From contig OZ024788.1 in NCBI GenBank assembly GCA_964017065.1, positions 9,774,047-9,838,046 on the forward strand: a stretch of 64,000 bases of DNA. Reading direction: 5' to 3'. Below, piece after piece: positions 12,201-27,200 of the stretch. Position numbers and translations under genes: made by a program. The notes beneath the pieces were generated by a model. The model had not been told where the DNA came from, searched no databases, and was given only the letters and a program-made list of their open reading frames with translations. Positions within the stretch are counted from its first letter, which is position 1; each line of letters begins with the position of its first letter. The stretch is from Haliclona indistincta. Its lineage: Eukaryota > Porifera > Demospongiae > Haplosclerida > Chalinidae.

Positions 12201-15200
12201 AGTCACTCAGTGTAGTAGATGATCTGTGTGTAAGTGTGGGTAAGTTTAAACTCCCTCTATTGTTTATACACGTCCCTGATAATAGTCAAGTGTGAATCAA
12301 ATGAGCTAATATCTCATTTGACAAACAAATTTGTTGGTGATTTCGAAGTTGATGCCTAAGAAATGCATCAGATTTCTCACAAGAGGGTGAACAACAGTTT
12401 CAGGTGATTTTTGAATTGTGTTCAACTTCCACATACATTAGCATAAATGGTACCATTGTAGTGGCATATCTGATATCACTGTCAACAAGTTGTTTGTTTT
12501 GATAGCTAACAAAACTACCTGGTGGAGATTAGCTCACGAGCTGGTTTCTCTTTGAACTTCATAGCTCACTAACAAGCTGTTTGTTTTGATAGCTAACAAA
12601 ACCACCTGGTGGAGATTAGCTCATGAGCTGGTTTGTCTTCTTTATCGCTCACTTTTGCCTTGCCATTCTTTATTCAACCTATCTCCAACGAAAAAAACAT
12701 TCTTTTTTTACTATTATGCATAGCTAGTCTACAGCCTACTGGTAACTCTGCTTGTATGCTGTCAACCTGTCCTTAGAATTTTCCTCAATGCTTTTTGTAT
12801 TTTTCAGTCAGTTCAATATCTGATGGTTGTATATGTTTTTGCCTGCTGAAAAAATAACAGGATAATCTCTATTCTGTATGGTGTCGAGTCAAATCATCAG
12901 GCCTTGTCATGAGTTGACTTCATAATCTGTTTTTCCTTGCTATACACAATTTTTGTCAACTCTCACACTTTTTGTCTATCTTCAAATCAGTGTCTGTGAG
13001 AGCGTGACTTAATGGTTTCTCAAATCTGATAGTACCAATTTACACTCTATAGACTTCTTAAGTGATAAGCATATGATTATTGTTCTAAGACATATTGCCT
13101 TTTAAAGCTTGAATTTGAGCATGAGAAAAGCATAGTAGAACAGTAACTAGACGAAGGCGTTAGTTTCTAAATGTAATTGGTGAATTACTGAATTGTCACG
13201 TTACGTATAACATGTGCTATATGTTTTAGTCTATGACCAAACATGTTCATTGCTTGATGTTACTGTGGTGTGTGTGAAAAGCACGTGTGTGCGTCATCAG
13301 CATTTCTACCTCGCTAATCTGCGCAATGCTGACATGTGTCTCGTCTTTAGCTTATCGCAGACAAGGGATATAATCCATCTTGTTAATTCAACTCCTGACT
13401 GTCATCTGGACGACGTCCAGGGCTAGTGTCCAATTGAGGTATATGGGGCACTACCCAATGGTCACCTGGTTATGCTATTATATAATGTGCTCATAACAAT
13501 GTGATTGTAGAATACTCTTTTATTTTTTATTTTACTTGTGTTTCAAGTGAGGTTCTGGTTCAATATCATGTGTACTGCTTTAGCGCAATGCTAGTTCTGT
13601 ATTCGCTTTAGCGCGTGAAAAAGCGCGATCAATTGATCATACAAAAACTTGAATACTGTTTCTTCACCACCAGAGAAGAAGCTTAATAAATGTGCTAGAC
13701 CATAAAATAAAGCTAATACCTCATCTCTCTCTCTTTAGGTTTATCGTACGTCGACAAGAGATACTTCAACGGCAGTTAGAGAAGGCTGAGGAACATTTGT
13801 CGGCAAAATCTACTGCCAAAGAAACACTTGATAGAAATGTGAGTACAATATTGATTGCAAACTGAACTATCAGTAAACATGGCTGTTGGTCTTGCCGCTC
13901 AAAAATTGCTACAACATGCTGCTCTGTACAAGCATTGTGCTAGTTCTATACTTCTTAAGACGCCTACAAACTCGGAAGAGTCTGCTTTGCTTTATTTCAT
14001 TATTAAAATCAGTGTTATGCGTGATTGTGTCTATCCAGGAAGTGCACTCACTCTCTGGTATATTGTTTCCATAGTAATGCATTGTTTGTGGAACTCATGA
14101 CTAGCATTGTGTGATTGTGTTAGCTGTTACTCATGAGATCGGAAATTAAATTTCCACAAAACTATTATCGGGAGAACATCTTGCCGAGCACATGCCCTTG
14201 AGAATGATGTGTTCTATTAGAACAGGGACTAAGCTTACCTCACATCGATCATATGATGCTAATTCATAGTGTATGAAGACTGTTGCAAAGCATAGTGCCC
14301 ATTGAATTAAAGGCTGTAGTCTGACCACTTCCCCTCCATGACTATTGATAATTGATGGACAGTTCTGGAGAGCAGGGTTTTAGCAAAGTTCATTCATAGT
14401 TTTCTAACCAACTAATCAGCTCAAGATCTTGAGCGGTGGATGTGGTTTCAACGTGTGGTCTACCAGTAATGTTTAGCTATAGCAACTAAATAAACTGACA
14501 AGAACAAGCCAGACCAGTCTGGTTAGTCAGCTATGCACACATAACTGATTTATGAACCCTCTGCGCCGGCCATCAATTTATTGTTAGGCTCACTGGGGAA
14601 CCAGACTATAAAAGCTGCTGAAATTGATATAGAATTGAAGACAATTCTACGGCACAAGTGCCGCCCACCATGAGGCCAGCGGGTTTGTGAGAGCTGGATT
14701 TTTCATGCTAGTATGTCTTTTGACTTTGACTTTTGGGCATTACCTAACCATTATTCTTAAAGCAATACTTGTTTCGGTCTGTCTGTGTGATACAACATCT
14801 GGTGATGAACTGACCACAACATTTTAGACGCTCGTCATCTTATCTGAACAAACTCTAGATTGGAATTTCCGGTATTTGTATTCCACATTGTTGACTTAAT
14901 TTAACCACTCTATGACATTTAGTTATGGCGTATAATGCAGTAATGTCTATAGGCATCATTTAGAGGTCAAAGGGTTCATTACAGGCATTTCAGTATAGCA
15001 CCAAATCATATTATGAATCAGTTAGTCCAGGAAGGCCGCTCACTCTCTGGTCTGCTGTATACTTCATTTCCATACAAATGCACTGTTTACCTTATGACTA
15101 TCGTTGTGTTTATACTGTCACCCACTGAATCTGGTAATCAATTAGAATAACACGCTCCACTGCTCATGTGTGTGCATTCATTGAGCCCCGCCTTCACTAA

Positions 15201-18200
15201 TATAGCTTCAACACTTACAGCTGCAAGCAGTATGTATTGGATTACGGGATACTAATACGACGATTGTTGTTTCTTTGTACGGTTAGCAGGACAGTAGAAC
15301 GGTGATATTTTTTTAAATTGCCTTTTTTCTGGAGGTAAAACTAAGCTTTCTATCTACATACACGTCCTTGCATATCTCAAAGACAACGAGGGCACAAAAA
15401 GGCTTTTGTGAATTTCTTGGAAAGCCCTTTTTACGTTGCAGATCAATTGAATTTCTCTACAGCTTCTTCCAGAAACTACAACTAGCCTCATAAAGCTGAC
15501 ATAGTATCATTAAAGTATCCATACAGTGAAGACAGATAAGCACACTAAGCTCTTCGTATATTGCTGTCCTATTTCCATTGTCCTTGCATACGTATAGCTT
15601 GTTATGTTGCTTATCTTCAATGTCTGCTGTAAAGAGGAAATTAAATCATTCTGGTCATCATAACTCACCCACTCAACGTAGAACATGAACATTCTTGCAC
15701 CCACTCGATATTCTCCATTCCCAGGAATGCTCAAAAATACCCAAATACCAATGATTCTCCACTGTTCTCAAGCATGCTGGAGCACGCTGTAATGAGTGTA
15801 ATGGGTTTCGTGTCACTATCATTCAATTAGCTATCCCCCAGTGCTTGGGGTTTAGACCAATTAGTCACTAACGTGTAATTATGGTTTATAAGTTGTCTAT
15901 CATCGCCGTGTGTTATGCAAACGCAGAATTACGTATAGTGACAGTGCTTGTGTTGAATTTCTATTGAACTGACTAGAGTTCTACATCCTATTGTTAGGCA
16001 CACTCCATTGTTACGGCACATATCCATGATGCATGATGCTACGTTCTGTGCATGACGGGTCTTCAAGGCTGAACAAATAGCACAGCTAGAACTCACCTTA
16101 GCACGTACATTTATTTGCTTATTATATGCATCTTTTCTTGCTAAAACTAGCTAGACACGTATAACTGACGTCTTATGTAGCACAAACTCATAGATGAAGT
16201 GCTTGGCAGTAGCTAAACCAAAATTAAATAGCTTTTTCTAGGTCAAAAGCTTTTTTAGACGGCTGTTCTCTGATAAATTAATGTGAGCGGATTTGAGAAA
16301 AGGGGTCACTTCGCTCCTGCAATTTTCGAACACATGTATGTTTTCAACTCGCTGTCAAATTTAGTACCATGGCTCTATAATATGATATACAGCAAGCAGA
16401 ATGATCTAATATTACAAACAAAAAATTTCATTGAGTTTCAGTGATGTTTGACCGAGTAGCAGCCATTTGAAAACAGGTGTGCATTCAAAAATTGCAGGAA
16501 TGAAGTGACCCCTTTTCTCAAATCAGCTCACAATAATTAGAACAGTAATTATGAGCCGTATTTTGCCCACACACAAAACTTTGCATTATTTTGAGTTTCT
16601 GAGAAAAAATTAACTTTTAGTACTGCGCCTTAACAGCTAAATTTCAATTTTGCTGAGTCCACAGGATGAGAACATTTTTAGTTTTCACATAATTTGAAGT
16701 AATGTGATTAGTTGATTGGAGGCAGCATGCATGAATCATAGCCCAGCCTGGTCCATGTGATGCTGTGATGCAACCACATGTACTGGAACCAACCGCCCTG
16801 ACTTGAATGAGCGGTAAAAGGAGAGAAAACAAGCACATCATGTGAACTGTGATTATGCACTTGTTCATGATGCTAGCTTCTGGTGCAATATCTCCAATTT
16901 AGAATTTTTGAGATAAAACAGTTTTGTATGTAATCACGTTGAAAGTGTTCAGGTGCATTGATTTGCCGTGAATTTTGGGTGTTCATCAGACTGTAGTAGT
17001 CCTGAATCCCATCAATGTAGTACATATGAAGGGACTCCTCGTGTGCATTGCATTGATGGAATTCAGCTCTACTACATGTTGTTATATCGATGACAATCTA
17101 CAGTTCACGCTTTACGGTCTATGAATCAAGAAGTGAAAACCACTGTACATGTACATACATGTACATGAGCCTGTGGCAGCCCTGGTGTACTGTTTGAACC
17201 GTCAAATAAGTAGGGCACTGTGGCTTTTGTGTTTATTGTGTCCAGTATAGCAAGTTCCTGGTAAGTCAGTGTATATGCGGTGATAGAATATTCCTTCATC
17301 CTTTCCCTTGAGAACACAGTATTCCCTTCTTTGCCCTCATCAGAGGGACAATAGCCTAGTTCCAAAGTGTACATTCTTCAAGGTTTCTCAATAATTGTGC
17401 GTGTAACACTAGCTGCGTGGGTATGTGCCTATATTTGGAGAGAAGCTATATAGCTGTATGCATACCATTCTTTGCATGCGGTGGACAATATGTGATCCTC
17501 GTGTGTTAACTCAGTTTCGGCGGAAATTCTGTCTTGCAGGTCAGTACAGGCCTACCTCTCTAATAAGGATGCCTTAGATCTAAAACTCTTGCAGTGCAAG
17601 CTTGTCAAATAGAGCAGCAATGAAGCACAGATAGCTTTAGGTCTCAGACGCCTTATATTTCCTCAATCGAATTTTATCCTAATGTTGTCACTATCAGTTC
17701 TTTTTTATTCCAAAAATGGAAAATTGATTGAAGCGTTGATGATGCAACTGATACTTGATATTTTGTGAATACTGGTACGCTGCTGCTGCTAGGCTTCACT
17801 GTTCTGTCATCATCTGGTAGCTTGTTAGGTTTCCTCCTTCCTTTCTTCTATTATCAAGGTTGCTAGACCATAGCACTGATGTCTGGTGTCTAGATATGGT
17901 TTACACGTTGCTTGTTTCACATGCAATTTTTGTTCGAGAGTCTTCATTTGTCTGATCAAGTCATGTGATGGCTCTACAGCCCTTCTGAAAGATGAGGGGA
18001 AACTCCAACTCCTTTACCTATGGAGACTTGAGCGTGCGCTCTAAAAAGGCTTTAACTCCTCAAGCCTAGATGTGTACCCTAAGGGGGCATCTGTTTAAGT
18101 CCGTTCAAGCAATATGGGTGTCTGTATATTATTTTTACTGAAGTAACACCCGAGATTCTATTCAAGTAGAGCTTCTATTTAAGGACTTGCAACACTTGCT

Positions 18201-21200
18201 CACATGCTATTTGGAGAGCATTTGTAGTGAAGAAATAAATGTTCTTTCTGCTTGCCTCTGTGTAGGTGATTAAGTGCATACTAAACCATGTACAATGTTG
18301 CAGCAACATGAGAAATAATTATTGTAAACATAAAAGTTTTCGTGGTATCTTAAATTTTGTGAGTGCTGTTCAGTCGTGAAATTTACCGATTTAGCCATTA
18401 GCTTTTATACAAGAAAATGCCCAAAAACGTCAAATAATTGTTTTACTTAATAAACCAATTAGAGAGTAATATTTACACCGCGAAATTACAACGTTCAGGG
18501 TATATACCCATACCTATCCCATTCTTCAAACCACAGTAGCAGTTGGCTGGGGCAGCATTGTGCTTGCTACACATTGCAGTAGCTAGTATTTGTAAATCAC
18601 TCTAAAATTGAATTTGAGTGCTTTACATGTAATCAACGAAACGTTTGGTCCAATTAGTGTGTTTGCCCTGTGCTCATAATAGACCAATAGTTGAGTAGTG
18701 AATAGTGACGGTTCTATCACATGTCTGTCATCTTTGTGGTGACTGCCAGCATTCCTACATACCTTCAAATCGAGTTAGTCAAACTTAGCACGCACAGCAA
18801 TTATTACATTAACCCTTCTCACACCTATTCATGCACACAGACCATGTGAATAGTTTCACATGCCCACTCACCCACACACTTGTCCATGTCAAGCATTGCT
18901 TTGTCTTGTTACGTCATCATTATCAGATTTGCTGCCATTCTTGTAAGTGAATTATGTAATAAAACAAATCTTTATGAGGTCATAATTTTGTTAGCATTGT
19001 TTTTGTAATTGTAGCCGTTGATGAAAGTTATGTTACATATAGCACTGATGAACATTTTAGGCTTCTTGTGACTTAAAATGCAAATGCAACTTTTTGGCTT
19101 CCTACAATGCTGGAGTGTTTAGAGCGTCACCTTCATGCACTAATGTGTTCAGTCTCTGTAGCCACTGTTGTCTTTACAGCAGTTTTATTTCTTCTTGCAA
19201 GGGTAAAGCTTAGAGTGTAGACCGTAAAGCGTGGAGCAATAATGCGTTAAGCCTCTGAAGAAATATCAGTGACTTGACACATTAGTAACTGCAAGATGAC
19301 GATTTATACTCAAATCTTCCTCCTGTAATAAAACTTCTGTATCCATACCATGGAGGACGATTGAGACTGAACGTAATAGCGCATGAAAGTGACACTGTGG
19401 ACCAGCAAAGCCCTATCTAATTGCTGTATAAGATATCCAAATTGATAATTATTTTATTTATAAACAATGTGTGCTGACATATACTCAGTCTCGTCATGTC
19501 GCACAGCTATTAGTAATAGTTCCCATCTTGCATCACGGCCTGGGGTATGATTAGTTTGTGTTGTTTTATCCTAATTAGACACCATTGATCATTGACTCAT
19601 ATCATCTGTTCTTGTTCTCATTCAATGTCGTTAAGTGACAAAGTAACGCAGTTGTTCAAGCACGAAGCATGCTTGTTATCATGCTACCACACGCAAATGA
19701 GTTGGACGTGAAGTGGATCCCAGTATCAGATTACGAGAGGTAGCACGTTTTTTTCTTCATTGCAATCCAGGCTTAGATTCCTAACATGTTCTCGATTGCA
19801 CATCAAGTGGAAAGCCACTATTGGAATACAAGAAGTAGCTTCTATCACAATCCAAGGTTTATTTGTGTAAGACATTCTCACTTGCATTTGTTGCACTGTG
19901 ATATCTTGAGCAAAATGTCAAATTATTGCATCGAAAAGGTGCTTCTACGGCACATCTCATTAACTAATGGAAAGCATATAAAGGCGTGTCCGCACTTGGA
20001 ACCCAGGTTGTGATTAGACCAGGCTTATCCCGGTGACTCGGTTAGCGCGCATCCGCACTCGACCTGGATCGATGCGATTCAGGTTCATGCTAGCAATTCG
20101 AGGCTGTGTTTATAGCGATAGCATGAGTGCTTCTTGACTGTGTGCGTCTTTCTCTAGTGCTAGACCGCTCGAAGAGCATCTCCAGTGTGCGTACACGTGG
20201 CTGCACCAAAACGAACCCAGTTTTAACCCACATACAGGTACGTATGTGGGTTGAACTGAACCCGGGTCCAACCTGGATTCACCAAAATTAGGTCGAATGC
20301 AGCAATCTATCCCGGGTTGAACTCTGGTTTGTGCGCAAGTGCAGACTGCAAGTTTAAATTTCACTGACCAATTTAGGAAATTGCTAAAACTAGTGTCATT
20401 TCACTTTATGTGTTCTTGTTGATTTCAACACACTATCTGTTGCACCTGTTACTATTTTGGTGCTGCTAAATATAGTGTTTCTTTACTGAACAGAGCACTC
20501 TCTGGTTATCATAATACTGATTCTCACGGTGACGTAATCCTAACACATAATCGTAAACACCAAAAGTTTCCATATAAGGCTCAAATCGCTCGATATTCAT
20601 TGCATAGCACTTCCTAATCTAATTATTAACCCATGCAACACTCATCCATGTCATTGTGAATAGAGCTGTACAAGTTACCAGTTCACATATACAATGTTAC
20701 AGCTCACTTCCTCAGTATAGTAGTTCTAGAGCTACTTTGCCCTCTAGCATGCATGTGTTGGTATACTCAGCTGTTCTGTTGTACTGTACCGGCTTCATAA
20801 TTGATCTCTTCCTAAAGCTCCTATGGTACCCACTTGAACAGTGTAATGATGTGCTTACCACATAGTTCAGATTTATTAAAATCACATCCTCTTGTAGCCT
20901 AGCAAAGTATGATCCTCTTCCGGTCCCATCCCATAACGAAAAAAGAGAGGCTAGAATGCAGCATAGACATGCTGTAGAGGAACCTGAATTTTATTTAGCC
21001 CCTCCTTTTTTACATTAATTTTGTGGAGACTGAGTATTAATATTACTTGGTGATGTCAAATTTTATTCTATGAGGATTAGTCTTGCTCGCTATGACCGTC
21101 TCCACAAATGGAAAAAAGGAAGGGCTAAAATGGAGGTCCCTCTATAGCACATCTATGGCACTGTAATTAGAGTTTCTTTTCTAAGCACTTACAAGCGTTA

Positions 21201-24200
21201 CAGAGCTTCTTTTCTGAGTATAATTATTTTGACACCTCAGAATTTTCCCTCGGTGTCAAAATTTTGTTTGTCTTATACAGAATTGCTAACATCTACACAC
21301 ATTTTAAACCTTTGACCTCTTAAAATAGCAGTAGTAATTGTCCCAAACTTACAAGCACAGAACTGCTCACATATGGAATGCTTATCAAAAGCAAAATAAT
21401 CAAATTTGCAAACATGTTGGCATACAAGTTAGATTTATGTGTAATGTGACAAGTGACGTGTGTTGAGACCAGCTGGCTTTTGCACTTCTTATGGTAAGCT
21501 ATTTTCCACCTTTAGACAACTTGCATCAGCTTAAAAAAATTTGGGTTGGTATCAAATTTTATTCACTTGTTTGTTCGTAGTCTTAGGTCAAAGAGCTGAG
21601 TGTGTATAACCTCGCACAGTTCATCTCATGAGAATCGAAACCTCTCGCGTTGCATTCTACCTGCTTCGCTCATTTCCAATTTTCATACACAGTGCAAGAA
21701 TTTCATGGTTTCCTGAACTCTCCTCTCAGCTCACTTGTATATGAGAACTATAACCAATAAAATAGTTTATCAACAAAGCAGAGTCTCATTATCTCAGCCT
21801 CTAATACCTTATACACACACTTCCACCAACACGCACTTCCTTGGTCAGCTTGCATGTGTGTGCTACTTCACCACAACTGTACACTCTATTTTTGCACATG
21901 CTTATTATTATAAGCTGATTAGTACACTCTACTAAGTGGGTGATGATGACCTAGACGCTCTCCATTGGCTTCTGATAGCTGATTCTTTATGAGTGCAGCA
22001 GCCATGTGCTACGCTGGTATATGATGTCACGCTTGGATAGGGCATTTGTAGTCAAAAATAATATATAATGGCAGTTTGCACTTCTACATGAAGTAAACAG
22101 TGTGGTCTTGATAGGCTGTGTAATCTGATCTCAAGCTTGTTCATTGCATTCTACTGGCTTCGGTTCATTTCCAATTTTCATACAGTAATAATTGTCATGA
22201 TTTCACTCTCTACTCTTTGCACAGCTGTGGAATTATCTAAGACGGACACCATTGGGACCAACGCCCATTATTGAGAGGGTGTCCTCTGGTCAGGGGTTTA
22301 TTATGCATTATGTGGGTTATATTTGGGATTCAGTAAGTGTCCATTATAGAGGGATGAGGGGTGTCCACTAAGAGGAATCATTTCAGATGCAAAATTAGTC
22401 AGGTAGTTGCTAAAAATAAACCGCTTTCAAATATTCTTAAAACAATTGTAGACTTGCCTCCAGCTCACGGATATGATAATAATATGAATGTCACCTCATA
22501 GTAGAGTTGTTGCATCTTAGGGTAACTATTTCTGCAGGTGAAAATTTGCTTAAAAACACAATTTTAGTATTCACGAACATCACAATTATTTCAGAGTGCA
22601 CTGGGGTCAAATCCAGTACACAACGTACTTTTTTCTCGTTCAACCAATCGTATCCATAGCCGTCATTTTTGACATAGCAAACTAGAATTGTAAAACACGA
22701 TAGAAAACTGCACAAAACCTAAGAATCGCAGGAAAATTATTATAACAACTTTCAATCGCAAGTGTACGTCAGTTTTGTCATGAGCAACAAGAATGCAAGA
22801 GGTCACTAACATGCCCTAGCATGAGCACTTCCTGGCTGTCTTCTGTTGACACCTTGAATGGTATTATAGGGATATTCCTTTGACGAAACACGACCCTATT
22901 ATGGTTGGCACTAAAAATTATAGCTATCCAAGTGTCTACTGTCTCGGTATTTGGAGAACAGGAACTTGATATTAATTTTTAATTGTCGGCAAAATAATTC
23001 GTGTATACACGTGCTACAGTGAATGGTGTGAGAAATATTTGGAAAATGGCGATTTTTCATGGTCACCTGATGTGGCGAGTTATTAGGTAAAATTGTTAAT
23101 CCTCCTTCCAAGGGCATCATTGCTCATGTGCTCTGAAACCTAAAGTTGTATGCACAGTCACTCACTCACTCACTCACTCACTCACTTACTCACTCACTCA
23201 CTCACTCACTCACTCACTCACTCACTTACTCACTCATTCATAAACTTGTTAGTGTTATTAAGCACCTATTGTACTCTAACTGGATTTTGGAGAGGGCACT
23301 TTTTGAACTTGCAGGCATTGATGTTGGGTTCAAGTATGTGTGATAGCCTCAGAAGTGTGAGAGATAGTGGTCGTTTCCTGAAATATCACAGCCTTAAGCA
23401 GTGTGAAGACTTACCAGCTCACACACAATGAGTGTTTTAATGCGATCACTGATTGTCATTACAATGGCTTCTGTATTGTTAGCTTTGTCATTGTGCACCA
23501 TACTCGGTGCATTGGGAATCTAACTAACTATTATGACTTTGCATTTTATAGACATCTTTCCTACAATTATTATAGTATTTTATAGACATCTTTCCTTGAT
23601 TTATTAACCCTCGGCGCATGCGCGAGGGTTACGGGGTTAATTCGTTACGGGGTTAATTCGTTCTGTCCATCGAGCTACAGAGACCATCGCTCACTTCTGA
23701 AACTCGGTAAAGGCATGAACAGGCTTAGCATGACAATGGCTTGCAATGAGACTCGTGGATTTTGCTAAAGTGCTTTCGTTCTCGAGTTATGTATGGCTGG
23801 CTCACCTTTACAGCCATCTTCGACCTCTCTGACGACAAAAGCGTCCATAGTTGACTACCTAAGTACTTGTAGATTCCATCTAAACTTCAGGACAGCTCTG
23901 GGGGTGCGTAGACATTTCAAGAAAAAGCCTATCGAAGCCAAGAGCAATGGCTACCTACTCAGTGTTCATGCATGGTCACGCCCACTTGACACACCTTGTC
24001 TCGGTTGTGGTCAGCACTTTGCTGTCTTCTGGTTAGCAGTGCAGTTTCAATAGCAAGCAGGTTGGCTTTAGCTGCAAAGCTAACTAAAGAGCTAACTCTG
24101 CAATGTGCAACACGCCGAGGGTTTCGTGAAGGCTGTTCATTATAATAGGTAGTGAAGGGCGGTGATAAATTGTTGATACACTATGCTTGTCACCTAATTG

Positions 24201-27200
24201 TTTGTGTTAACAATTTGAATGTGCTGTTTGCAAATTTTGACATCAAGTACTTGATACCTAATAGTCTGTGTGAAGGTGATGTTTGTAAATTTTGTTTAAG
24301 CGATTAAAATTTGTCTGTCACCTTGCAATCGTGTTAACTGCAATGTTTGCCACTAATCAAAACTTTGTTTTCTAGTTGTTTATTGGTCTCTGTTGCTATA
24401 GAAACCAGAGGAAGGAGCTGCAGGGGGTGGAGCCAGAGGGAGCAAATTCTCGTTCAGGAATTTATCAGCTCGATTGAGGGGCGAGGACACTAGCTACGAA
24501 GGGCAGTTAGCGATTGCGGAGAAAGATGTACGCGAAGCTGAGAAAGACCTAGAGGAGTCACAGCAACAGTTCGAGTAAGTTAGGTATCTACTCTGACACC
24601 TTGAATTCCTTTTAATAATTTTGCGTCATTATAATAACATTATTTCATAAATTTACACTAACACATAGCTCGAATGAGTGGGTGGAATTTAGCTGTGGGG
24701 CTCAGTGCATTGACTGTAGTTCTTAATTATAGGAAGTCACTATAAGGATTCCTGGTAAAACATGCTTGATAATGGTTATTGATTAACGTATTTGGAGAAG
24801 AAGTGTAGTTTCAATGTCTCGCCATAACCACACTGACACACAGTCCTGATACAATGGGTTGCTACAGGATACAATTAGTCATTTATAAGAGTGTTGAGCG
24901 CTAACTACATGCCTTCCAGCCAATCAGATTGCTCAAAAGATGTTTCATGTACACTTTCCTCCATTTGCGATGACAATCTCATGTCACTGGAACTCTTGTC
25001 CCTTATAATTATTGCGTAAATGCATATCTAAGTGCTAGTATGTGTTCAATACCCACTGATACTGTGAGATATGGTTGGTATAAAGCCTGGGGCGTGTGAC
25101 CTCTGCTGTATCAACTCTGGTCTTCCCTCAGAGCGAATAAATCTTTCGCCTTTTACTAAAGATTTCCGTGGGGGAGGGCGTATGATGAGTCTTACTTAAT
25201 TTTTTGTTGGTCCACTTACTGGGCCTACTTATTTTATCAAAGAAAGAAACAATGAACTTACTAATTTGTGTTAATGTAGGAATGCATGTGAAGTGCCATC
25301 CAGTCTATGTCCATAATGTGTAGATTAATTTTTAATCAAATTAATGCGTGGGCGCTTCCTGCTCTACTCTATTACGTCGCTCTCTCATTATGCACTCCTG
25401 CTGCAATTTACAAAGTTTTTCTTAACACCAGAATAGATATTGGGGTCACATGCATTTGATTATTTGTGTGCTTATTTAGTCAACGTCATATTTAAGATTC
25501 ACGCAAATAATAATTATTACAATGTGTTTGTGTTTTATATTCTATTTTTATAATTATAATATTATATATTATAGGGAATATACTCAGAAGTCGTTAGATG
25601 AGATTGAATTGTTCATTAATCAGAAGAGAGGAGATTTCAAGAGTCTGCTGATAAATTTTGTCCAACTTCAGATGCACATGCACAAGAAGGTATGCAGCAT
25701 CACCATTTAACATAGAATGACATCACCACATGATCTCTGCATGCTTGGATGTCTTGCTTGTTCCATTGTCAATTTTTACGGTCAACCAGTCTATTTTTAG
25801 CTCAATGAAGAAAAATTATAAGGAATTGCATCTGGGTTGCCTGTTTAGAGAAGTCTTCTGATTTCCAGTGTTGCTAAGCATTCATACAGCTTCCACTCAT
25901 ATCGACTAAATTATGGCGTCTGAGCATATGTTATTTAATGACCACACTCTCTGAAGGCAAAATATCTGTATTCTTGCTCTGGCTCGCCTTGGTACAGCAT
26001 TGCTGTCTTCATGATAGGTTCCTGATCAGAACCCACCATACGTTCCTGATCTGAACCCATATATTTGAGGATGTGGCTGCTGGTAATGTATTTATTAATT
26101 GATAGTGTCAGGCAATTGGGAATTAATCCAGCTCTATACAAAATATGATATCAGGTGCTTTGTCTGTCATAATGCAGTGTAATTGTGGATTAATTGACGA
26201 GTGAATTTAATTTAGAATTAGCAGTGTAATTTTGTTTTATGAGGTCACACATTCCATTACATATACGTGCTGCCCTGCCTTGCCCATAATTCCATAATTA
26301 TTACATATTTGCATTTGTATGTAGTAGAGAGCAGCCATTCACACTTAATAACTATTATTAAAGTTAATTAACCATGTCATCACGAATAGTAATAAACAAC
26401 CGTTTGCTACTTGCTAAATTACTGTACATTTCAACATTATCTCATAATTTTCTGGTGATTTTCTAGGTACTGCGCTATCCACCATATTAATCTCTACATG
26501 GATGTAAATGCCTTTAGTTGTAGCTGGTCAGGTGTAATGGGGGGCAATGCCGGAGTTTGAATATTCAATTGTGCTTAATGTAGCGTGTTAGTGACTTCCA
26601 TGTAAGACTTCAACATGCTCCGTTCAACTATTACGACTTTGAAATCACACATGACTTGACGAATAATTAATCACACATGGAAGTCACTGTCTTCATACGA
26701 AATTAATATAGCACGCTACATTAGGCAAAATCAGATATACAAATACAGGCAGCTATCATAAGCTGCTTGGATCGGCCCTTTGTTACCGTAGCGCACATGT
26801 GTAGTATACGTGACGTGTGCCGGTTGTGTAGTAGGGGATTTCCCTTCTCGCCTAGCTCATGGTGTTTGCAATAAATTATTCTAGTAGAAACACAGAAGCC
26901 GTCAAACTGACTTGTGAGTGGAATTTAATTGAAATTTTTGTAGATTTTTGATAATGTGTAGGGATTCCAGACGGTTAATTTGATGATTTCTCGGAGATGA
27001 TTTCATCATTGAGTTAAAAATTTAGTTACATAGTTCTGCATTGATTGTGAGAAAGTTTGAAGTTAACTACCACACTGACACACTATCAGGCATAGATCAT
27101 GTGTAGGTACATATTGTCTGTTAAGGGCATATTTGCTGCAGCATTCAATATTCTTGTATTGAAAGGAGCGTTCTTGCTGTGAAAATATAAGGCATGCCTG

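Larger units (their letters stand above)
9389..13738 (+). other. SNX4 second-copy intron 1
   Basis: Non-coding intron. Besides the elements listed separately it holds a small hairpin at about 11820-11868 (CCTCATTCCCA / TGGGAATGAGG), a threefold AATTTGTAATGCTTC repeat at about 11957-12020 and a direct repeat at 12488-12635. Short open frames here have no recognisable protein features. Confidence 0.6.
13839..24401 (+). other. SNX4 second-copy intron 2 (10.5 kb)
   Basis: Long intron with no supported exon. The left 8 kb is unique in this window apart from the MITE-like elements at 16263 and 20955 and a semi-palindromic GC-richer patch at about 19990-20345 (with AACCCACATAC/GTATGTGGGTT). The right part, from 21890, is the start of duplicated segment A copy 2. 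Confidence 0.6.

Noticed and set aside
23150..23431. Ser-Leu-Thr-His frame in segment copy 2
   Set aside because: The first segment copy has a shorter repeat and breaks the frame, so it is not conserved coding sequence.
23793..24053. 86-codon frame inside the private insertion
   Set aside because: No recognisable motif, no splice context, and limited to a mobile-element-like block.
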